From NCBI RefSeq assembly GCF_021010575.1, contig NZ_JAJNAG010000016.1, positions 1 through 64,000 on the forward strand: a DNA stretch of 64,000 nucleotides, given 5' to 3'. Each line of letters starts with the position of its first letter. Position 1 is the stretch's first letter. This DNA comes from Limnobaculum eriocheiris (GTDB taxonomy: Bacteria; Pseudomonadota; Gammaproteobacteria; Enterobacterales; Enterobacteriaceae). The notes beneath the pieces are model-generated. The model was not told the origin of the DNA. It was given only the letters and a program-made list of their open reading frames with translations, and made no database searches. This document shows, piece after piece, positions 58,420 to 64,000 of the stretch. The position numbers were made by a program, and so were the translations under genes.

Positions 58420-59046
58420 ATGAAAGTAGCAAAAGACCTAGTGGTCAGCCTGGCCTATCAGGTTCGTACAGAAGACGGTGTATTAGTTGATGAGTCTCCG
58501 GTGAGCGCACCGTTAGATTATCTGCATGGACATGGTTCTCTGATCGCAGGTTTAGAAAAAGCATTAGAAGATCATAACGTAGGCGATCGTTTTGACGTGT
58601 TTGTACCGGCTAACGAAGCTTATGGCAACTATGATGAAGTTCTGGTTCAACGTGTACCTAAAGATGTGTTTATGGGCGTTGATGAGCTGCAGGTAGGTAT
58701 GCGTTTCCTGGCTGATACCGATCAAGGTCCTGTGCCGGTTGAAATCACCGAAGTGGAAGACGATCACGTCGTGGTTGATGGTAACCATATGCTGGCAGGC
58801 CAAAACCTTAACTTTAATGTTGAAGTTGTTGCTATCCGCGAAGCGACACCGGAAGAGCTGGCGCATGGCCATGTTCACGGTGAGCACGATCACGAACATG
58901 GTGAAGGTGGCTGCTGTGGCGGCCATGGTCACGGTGATGGAGGTGGTTGCTGCGGTGGTGGCGGTCACGATCATGACCACGAACACGGCGAAGGCGGCTG
59001 TGGTGGCCATGGTAAAGGCCACGGCGGTTGTGGCTGCAGCCACTAA
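58420..59046 (+). CDS. slyD: FKBP-type isomerase and metallochaperone SlyD
   Basis: 208 residues (E. coli 196). The FKBP domain with its insert-in-flap chaperone domain fills about 1-150 (YQVRTEDGVLVDESPVSAPLDYLHGHGSLI; VPANEAYGNYDE). The tail from about 150 is rich in His, Cys and Gly (CCGGHGHGDGGGCCGG), binding nickel and zinc for hydrogenase maturation. The tail is longer and richer than that of E. coli. The start has TAGGAGAAATC upstream. A terminator follows. Confidence 0.96.
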   Translation: MKVAKDLVVSLAYQVRTEDGVLVDESPVSAPLDYLHGHGSLIAGLEKALEDHNVGDRFDVFVPANEAYGNYDEVLVQRVPKDVFMGVDELQVGMRFLADTDQGPVPVEITEVEDDHVVVDGNHMLAGQNLNFNVEVVAIREATPEELAHGHVHGEHDHEHGEGGCCGGHGHGDGGGCCGGGGHDHDHEHGEGGCGGHGKGHGGCGCSH

Positions 59047-59063
59047 TCACCCTTTAGAGCATG

Positions 59064-59099
59064 AAAAAATGGCAGCTTAATTTAAGCTGCCATTTTATT
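59064..59099. terminator. Bidirectional terminator between slyD and slyX
   Basis: AAAATGGCAGCTTAA and TTAAGCTGCCATTTT form a perfect stem with runs on both sides, ending the convergent slyD and slyX. Confidence 0.9.
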
Positions 59100-59135
59100 T
59101 TTTATCTGAATCACCGCTATAGTTTTAATCAAATA

Positions 59136-59363
59136 TCAATAATGTGGAGGAGGCAACTCTTCTGACTGTGAAGCTATCATTGATGGTTGAGAAGCTTTCA
59201 ATTTGTCCGTCAATAGCCTTAATTGTTCCTGAAGTTTAGCAATTTCAAGTTGATGCTGAATGACTACCTGATTGAGATCTTCAATAGTCACCTCTTGAAA
59301 AGCCAGACGACTTTCTAATAGCTCCAGTCGTTGTAACAGGCTGTCAGCGTTTAGTTGTTGCAT
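59136..59363 (-). CDS. slyX: SlyX, small coiled-coil protein
   Basis: 75 residues (E. coli 72), almost wholly a heptad coiled coil ([24 protein letters not shown] in part, then [20 protein letters not shown]), ending in the conserved PPPHY. Function unknown. It lies between slyD and the fkpA genes as in E. coli, transcribed the opposite way. Confidence 0.93.
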   Translation of the reverse strand: MQQLNADSLLQRLELLESRLAFQEVTIEDLNQVVIQHQLEIAKLQEQLRLLTDKLKASQPSMIASQSEELPPPHY

Positions 59364-59532
59364 ATTTTCTCCGGTGAATCATGATGAGCCTCATATTATG
59401 AATATGATATTAAATCGGCGCAGAAATTTGTAAGATGCGCATAAATATCAGTGTGCTTGCCAGTAATGCAGCCGGCAGGAGATGTTGACCGTTAATGGCT
59501 CTATTCTACAATGAAACACAAGGAATATATTG

Positions 59533-60714
59533 ATGTCTTTTTTAAATAAGCCTTCATATGCAATTGGAGCGTTATTGCTAACGCTACCTGTTTTTACTGT
59601 TTTCGCTAATCCTGCTGCGCCAGATTCTAAGATTGAACAAAGTTCTACCGCTGTTCAGCCTGCGGCAGTGCCATCTCAGCCTGAAGCAGTAAACGCCGAA
59701 AAACCGGCTGATGCAGCGCCAGTTGCCGTGGAAGAACAGAAGAGTAGTCAGCCATCTTCAGCAGCAGAGCCAGCTAAGGATAAGGTACCAGACCCAAAGA
59801 CGAGTACGCAGCAAGCTGCCACTGAGTCTGCAGCGGCAAGCTCTACACCTGCTGCGGAAACAGCACCAGTAGCCAGTGAAACTTCAGCAGCAACGGATGC
59901 TGCCCCGGCAACGGAAGGAAAAGCAACGGCCACAGAAACGACCCCGGCTGGTGCCGCGCCTGTAGCTGCAACGGATGAAGTTGCTTCAGCAGCCGACTCG
60001 AAAAAAGAGCCAGCCCCGGAGGTCACTGAACTGGAAACCACACCATTATCATCAGTAAAATTTTCGCTGAACAGTGAAGAGCAAAAACGCGCTTATGCCA
60101 GTGGCGTAACGCTGGCGCGTTACCTGCAGGAAAATATGGCTCAGCAAAAGAAACTGCATATCACCCTTGATCCTAATATCGTGTTGGCGGGTATTGTGGA
60201 TACCTTTGCTGGTGATATAAAAATGGATGAGGCGATGGTTAAAAAAACCATGGCAGCATTTGACGATCAGGTTAACACATTAAATAAAGCCAAGATGGAG
60301 CAGGAAGCCTTACGGGAACGTGAAATGGGCGAAGCTTATCAGGTTGAATTTGCCAAAATGGATGGTGTGAAGAAAAGCAAAACGGGATTGCTGTACTTAG
60401 TTGAGAAAAAAGGTAGTGGCGCAGCCATTGTGGATAAAGACATAGTGGTTGTTGAGCTGCAAGGAATGCGGGTAAATGGTGTCGTGTTTGAAAAAACGGC
60501 CTCGCCAATTACTTTAAAAGTAGCCGATGTTATTCCTGCTCTGCGTAACGGCATTAAGCTGGCTGGCAGAGGTGGTGAGATTAAGTTGGTGGTACCACCT
60601 GAGCAAGGGTATGGTGCTAAAGGTGCTTTACCAGGGATCCCACCCAATGCTACGCTGATTTTTAATATTAAAGTATTGCAGGTAAATTCGGGCAGCCCGG
60701 CTAAATCAAAATAA
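59533..60714 (+). CDS. Divergent FkpA-like protein with a long Ala/Pro/Glu-rich linker
   Basis: 393 residues; paralogue of the next gene. Signal peptide about 1-25 (YAIGALLLTLPVFTVFA). Then about 140 residues of low-complexity Ala, Pro, Thr, Glu and Ser, then an FKBP N-terminal dimer/chaperone domain (SEEQKRAYASGVTLARYLQENM...VKKTMAAFDDQ) and an FKBP isomerase-type domain (TGLLYLVEKKGSG to the end). Active-site residues are altered: the FDNS of FkpA is FEK, and the pocket Trp of VIPGWTEG is replaced (VIPALRNG). So the isomerase is probably weak, while the chaperone part may remain. ATG at 59533 chosen over TTG 59530, with AAGGA nine bases upstream. Probably periplasmic, perhaps spanning to the wall through the linker. 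Confidence 0.85.
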   Translation: MSFLNKPSYAIGALLLTLPVFTVFANPAAPDSKIEQSSTAVQPAAVPSQPEAVNAEKPADAAPVAVEEQKSSQPSSAAEPAKDKVPDPKTSTQQAATESAAASSTPAAETAPVASETSAATDAAPATEGKATATETTPAGAAPVAATDEVASAADSKKEPAPEVTELETTPLSSVKFSLNSEEQKRAYASGVTLARYLQENMAQQKKLHITLDPNIVLAGIVDTFAGDIKMDEAMVKKTMAAFDDQVNTLNKAKMEQEALREREMGEAYQVEFAKMDGVKKSKTGLLYLVEKKGSGAAIVDKDIVVVELQGMRVNGVVFEKTASPITLKVADVIPALRNGIKLAGRGGEIKLVVPPEQGYGAKGALPGIPPNATLIFNIKVLQVNSGSPAKSK

Positions 60715-60774
60715 TTGCTGATGGTTAACCGAAAGACCGGACGCTGGTTATTTGTTTGAGCTATATAATGATTC

Positions 60775-60822
60775 ATGGTTCGCTGATGAAGAGATTTCTT
60801 CATTGCAGCGAACCATTTTAAT
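60775..60822 (+). terminator. Long hairpin after the FkpA-like gene
   Basis: ATGGTTCGCTG (60775-60785) pairs with CAGCGAACCAT (60806-60816), with an inner GAAGA/TCTTC stem, followed by TTTTAATTT. It separates the two fkpA-type genes, so each is transcribed on its own. Confidence 0.8.
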
Positions 60823-60982
60823 TTATGTTGTCAAAGATAATTAATTAGCATAATGGGCTATTATTTCTGAGTAATAAGATAATTTGATACTCTTTGTGTC
60901 TGTTTATAATTAGCCTGTATGGTATAGAATTCGTATTCTGCTTTATCGCATAACAACATATGTCCTATCACCGGAGATGTAG

Positions 60983-61771
60983 ATGAAATCATTATTTAAA
61001 GTAACGCTGTTAGCGACCGCAATGGCTTTCGCTACCGGGGCAATGGCCAACACTGCAACAACAGCAGCTGCACCAAAAAGCGCCGCACCAGCTAAGTTTG
61101 ATAGCGAAGATCAGAAGGCGGCCTATGCGTTAGGTGCTTCTCTGGGTGGTTATATGACTAACTCTCTGAAGGATCAGGATAAGTTAGGTGTAGTGTTAGA
61201 TCGCTCTCAAATCCAGGCTGGTTTTAAAGATGCATTTGAAAGCAAAAGCAAATTAACCGATGCCGAAATTGAGCAAACCTTACAGACTTTCGAAGCCCGC
61301 GTGAAAGAAAAAGCACATGCTAAAATGTTGGCTGATGGCAAAGTTAACGAAGAAAAAGGCGCAGCCTATCGTGATACTTTCGCTAAAGGTGAGGGTGTGA
61401 AGAAAACTGCATCAGGCCTGCTATATAAAGTAGAAACAGCCGGTACCGGTAACGCGCCTGGCGATAGCGATTCTGTTGTGGTGAACTATAAAGGTACATT
61501 GATCGATGGTACCGAGTTTGATAACTCTTATACTCGTGGTCAACCTGCAACCTTTCGTCTGGATAGCGTGATCCCAGGCTGGACTGAAGGGTTAAAATTC
61601 CTGAAGAAAGGTGGAAAAATGACTATGGTTATCCCTCCATCTTTAGCCTACGGTGAAAACGCCGTACCGGGAATTCCAATTAATTCTACATTAGTATTCC
61701 AGGTTGAATTACTGGACGTTAAGTCTGAAAAAGCAGAAGCGCCAGCAGCACAGGCCAAAGATAAGCAATAA
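60983..61771 (+). CDS. fkpA: Periplasmic FKBP-type isomerase and chaperone FkpA
   Basis: 262 residues (E. coli 270). Signal peptide MKSLFKVTLLATAMAFATGAMA. The helical dimer domain (SEDQKAAYALGASLGGYMTNSL) is followed by the isomerase domain, with intact active site: VVNYKGTLIDGTEFDNSY, VIPGWTEGLK and PPSLAYGENAVPGIP. It folds outer-membrane and periplasmic proteins under heat stress and is sigma-E dependent in E. coli. The start has CGGAGATGTAG upstream. A strong terminator follows. Confidence 0.96.
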   Translation: MKSLFKVTLLATAMAFATGAMANTATTAAAPKSAAPAKFDSEDQKAAYALGASLGGYMTNSLKDQDKLGVVLDRSQIQAGFKDAFESKSKLTDAEIEQTLQTFEARVKEKAHAKMLADGKVNEEKGAAYRDTFAKGEGVKKTASGLLYKVETAGTGNAPGDSDSVVVNYKGTLIDGTEFDNSYTRGQPATFRLDSVIPGWTEGLKFLKKGGKMTMVIPPSLAYGENAVPGIPINSTLVFQVELLDVKSEKAEAPAAQAKDKQ

Positions 61772-61783
61772 TTCCTGATGTTG

Positions 61784-61817
61784 AAAAAAACCGCAGTTCA
61801 ATTCTGCGGTTTTTTTA
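61784..61817 (+). terminator. Terminator after fkpA
   Basis: AAAAAAACCGCAG pairs with CTGCGGTTTTTTT around TTCAATT, a compact GC stem with a strong T run. Confidence 0.92.
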
Positions 61818-61929
61818 TTTCTTATGTCCCCCCGGTTTTTGTTAGACTATCCAACACTTGTTAAGAATGAGTCTCCAGGTTTTTTTCAGTCTGAGGACCA
61901 ATATGGACTAAATATATTGGAGAATTATC

Positions 61930-62643
61930 ATGTCTGATTCACCGCTATCCGGCGAGTATGAGACGTTGGATGAGCAGCCGTTTACCAGCGAAGATCACGA
62001 CATTTTGCGCTCTTATGAATCGGTAGTTGATGGTTTAGCTATGTTGATTGGTTCGCATTGTGAAATCGTTTTACATTCATTAGAAGATTTGAAATGTTCC
62101 GCTATTCGCATAGCTAATGGTGAACATACCGGTCGTAAAATAGGTTCTCCAATTACTGATATGGCATTGCGAATGCTGCACGCCATGTCAAATGATGACA
62201 GCAGCGTTTCTAAAGCTTATTTCACGCGTGCTAAAAGCGGTTCATTAATGAAATCGCTGACAATTGCTATTCGTAATAAAGATCATCGGGTGATTGGGTT
62301 ACTCTGTATTAATATGAATCTGGATGTGCCTTTCTCTCAGATCATGCAGACCTTTATTCCGCCCGAAACCAAAGATGTTCATTCTAACGTTAACTTTGCT
62401 TCATCTGTTGACGATCTGGTAGCCCAAACGCTGGAATTTAGTATTGAAGAGGTTAATGCGGATCGAAACGTATCGAATAATGCCAAGAATCGTCAAATCG
62501 TACTTAATCTGTATGAAAAAGGAATTTTTGATATTAAAGATTCCATTAATCAGGTTGCCGATCGTCTGAATATCTCAAAACATACGGTTTACCTCTATAT
62601 TCGCCAGTTTAAGAGCGGTGATTTTTCGGGAAGCGATCGGTGA
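61930..62643 (+). CDS. yheO: YheO transcriptional regulator (PAS + HTH)
   Basis: 237 residues (E. coli 240). The N-terminal YheO/PAS-like domain contains [29 protein letters not shown] and CINMN; the C-terminal HTH carries [28 protein letters not shown]. It is related to the DauR group of regulators. Its partners include the tus genes, as it overlaps tusD by four bases (GTGA), but its signal is unknown to me. Confidence 0.93.
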   Translation: MSDSPLSGEYETLDEQPFTSEDHDILRSYESVVDGLAMLIGSHCEIVLHSLEDLKCSAIRIANGEHTGRKIGSPITDMALRMLHAMSNDDSSVSKAYFTRAKSGSLMKSLTIAIRNKDHRVIGLLCINMNLDVPFSQIMQTFIPPETKDVHSNVNFASSVDDLVAQTLEFSIEEVNADRNVSNNAKNRQIVLNLYEKGIFDIKDSINQVADRLNISKHTVYLYIRQFKSGDFSGSDR

Positions 62644-63032
62644 GCCTGAGCTATACGTTAGTGGTTACTGGCCCCGCCTATGGTACTCAGCAGGCAACCA
62701 GCGCCTGGCAGTTTGCTCAAGCCTTGATTGCCCGTGGTCATAAGCTGGAGAGCGTATTCTTTTACCAGGAAGGTATTAGTAATGCTAACCAGTTAGTTTC
62801 ACCAGCCAGCGACGAGTTTGATTTAGTTCGAGCCTGGCAACGATTGGCGGAACAACAAGGAACCGTGCTAAATGTTTGTGTTGCAGCGGCGTTGCGCCGT
62901 GGCGTTATCGATGAGCAGGAAGCAACATTACGCCAGCAGACAACAGCGAATTTACAGCCCGGATTTGTACTAAGCGGATTGGGCTCATTAGCGGAAGCGA
63001 TGCTGACTTGCGATCGCGTGATGCAGTTTTAA
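62640..63032 (+). CDS. tusD: tRNA 2-thiouridine sulfur relay protein TusD
   Basis: 130 residues (E. coli 128). A DsrE-fold protein; the persulfide Cys80 lies in [13 protein letters not shown], matching E. coli Cys78. The TusBCD complex takes sulfur from TusA and hands it through TusE to MnmA for s2U34 of Glu, Gln and Lys tRNAs. GTG start overlapping yheO. Confidence 0.96.
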   Translation: MSLSYTLVVTGPAYGTQQATSAWQFAQALIARGHKLESVFFYQEGISNANQLVSPASDEFDLVRAWQRLAEQQGTVLNVCVAAALRRGVIDEQEATLRQQTTANLQPGFVLSGLGSLAEAMLTCDRVMQF

Positions 63033-63043
63033 GCTGGCTGATA

Positions 63044-63403
63044 ATGAAGAAAATAGCCTTTATTTTTACTCATGTTCCCCATGGTGCTTCCGGAGGCCGG
63101 GAGGGGTTAGACGCTGTTTTGGCAACGTCGGCGCTGACGGAGGAGATTGGCCTGTTCTTTCTTTCTGATGGTGTATTTCAGCTACTTTCCGGACAGCAAC
63201 CAGACCAGATCCTGATGCGTAACTATATTGCGACCTTTGGTGTTCTGGCACTATACGATATTGAGCAATGTTTTATTTGTACGGATTCAATGCTTGAACG
63301 TGGAATTAATCCGGATGTGGCATTGGTTATTGATGCGATTCGTTTAAACCAGCAGCAAATGTATGAACGCTTATCTGGTTATGATGTAGTACTAACTTTT
63401 TAA
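63044..63403 (+). CDS. tusC: tRNA 2-thiouridine sulfur relay protein TusC
   Basis: 119 residues, the E. coli length. DsrF-like fold with MKKIAFIFTHVPHGASGGREGLDAVLA at the N-terminus and LALYDIEQCFICTDSMLERG near the middle. I chose the ATG at 63044, 11 bases past the tusD stop; a frame from 63008 would overlap tusD with no match. A subunit of the TusBCD hexamer. Confidence 0.96.
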   Translation: MKKIAFIFTHVPHGASGGREGLDAVLATSALTEEIGLFFLSDGVFQLLSGQQPDQILMRNYIATFGVLALYDIEQCFICTDSMLERGINPDVALVIDAIRLNQQQMYERLSGYDVVLTF

Positions 63404-63412
63404 GGACTAACC

Positions 63413-63703
63413 GTGTTACATACCCTCTCACATTCACCATATCAAATGGATATGAATGCGCTGGCCAATACCATAGGGCAGAGCGATGTGCTGGTATTGT
63501 TGCAGGATGGCGTAACGGCGGCGCTAAAGGATAGTCGTTGGTTAACACTGTTGATTCAGCGTAACCCAATAAATATTTATGTACTTCAGGAAGACATTGA
63601 AGCCCGGGGTTTATTATTACTTATCGACAGCCGGGTTGGGATTATTGATTACTCAGGTCTGGTTGATCTCAGCGTTACCCACTATCCTCAGGTGAATTGG
63701 TAA
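63413..63703 (+). CDS. tusB: tRNA 2-thiouridine sulfur relay protein TusB
   Basis: 96 residues (E. coli 95), DsrH-like. MLHTLSHSPYQMDMNALA, then SDVLVLLQDGVTAAL and a VGIIDYSGLVDLSV end match the family. Starts with GTG nine bases after tusC. Last of yheO-tusDCB; the str operon follows on its own promoter. Confidence 0.95.
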   Translation: MLHTLSHSPYQMDMNALANTIGQSDVLVLLQDGVTAALKDSRWLTLLIQRNPINIYVLQEDIEARGLLLLIDSRVGIIDYSGLVDLSVTHYPQVNW

Positions 63704-63786
63704 TATTCTGCTGGTTGTGTTTTTAGTGAATATTTTGATAAATCAAGCAACAGATCTCTTTGTTCATTGCTCAATACTGTATATTT

Positions 63787-63815
63787 CTTGACAGTTACCC
63801 ACTTCAGCCATAAAA
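63787..63815 (+). promoter_or_regulatory. Promoter of the str operon (rpsL)
   Basis: TTGACA at 63787-63792, 17 bases, then TAAAAT at 63810-63815, with a GC-rich start region (GCGTCCC) typical of stringently controlled ribosomal promoters. It lies about 78 bases before the likely start of rpsL translation. Confidence 0.85.
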
Positions 63816-63878
63816 TTTTGCGTCCCTCAGTGTACCTATGCATTCAGGGATCGATTTATTACGTGTTTACGAAAGTAA

Positions 63879-64000
<122 letters not shown>

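Noticed and set aside
59748-60041. Ala/Ser/Val-rich open frame antisense to the FkpA-like gene
   Set aside because: Shadow of the Ala/Pro/Thr-rich linker on the other strand; such low-complexity coding often opens all frames.

Overview
The window is a continuous stretch of chromosome from a gammaproteobacterium of the order Enterobacterales. Gene content and order follow the E. coli region from bioH/feo through ompR-envZ, mrcA-hof-aroKB-dam-trpS and crp to slyD-fkpA-tus-rpsL. Several departures from E. coli (yrfG, yhfA, yheV and the pabA-fic and nir/cysG blocks missing from their usual places) suggest a lineage outside the Escherichia/Salmonella group. A Budviciaceae-like genus (Pragia, Budvicia, Limnobaculum) is my best guess, but it is an inference only.

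Layout. Bases 1-720: gntX is cut by the end of an IS1-family element whose insA start lies at the window edge. 0.8-4.4 kb: bioH and the feoABC ferrous-iron uptake operon, with candidate Fur and FNR sites upstream. 5-12 kb: tex, greB, the ompR-envZ osmosensor pair, a small IS3-family remnant and pckA. 12-16 kb: heat-shock genes hslO and hslR and the Rcs brake igaA. 16-23 kb: nudE, mrcA (PBP1a) and the hofMNOPQ DNA-uptake operon, where hofM has an in-frame amber codon. 23.6-29.7 kb: aroK-aroB-damX-dam-rpe-gph-trpS.

29.7-46 kb is the accessory part. It holds an exported tyrosine-phosphatase-like protein, codBA (cytosine use, with a PurR box), ppiA, a large FAD/Fe-S D-lactate dehydrogenase, yjgR, and a complete rspR / rspA-rspB-ydfJ-ydfI sugar-acid cluster. 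An orphan C-terminal fragment of a histidine kinase sits inside it. argD starts at 46 kb behind two adjacent ARG boxes that abut the CRP site of the divergent rspA promoter.

47-64 kb returns to conserved order: yhfK, crp, prkB, yheU, yheT, a LysE-type exporter, yheS, kefG-kefB, slyD, slyX, two FkpA-type genes (the first divergent, with a long Ala/Pro/Glu-rich linker), yheO-tusDCB and the start of rpsL with its promoter.

The most unusual signal is a pair of related intergenic elements of about 190-230 bases (38884-39072, inverted, and 47313-47541). Both lie between convergent genes. They form strings of hairpins, and base changes between the copies are compensated in at least two stems. This points to a dispersed, structure-conserved repeat family.
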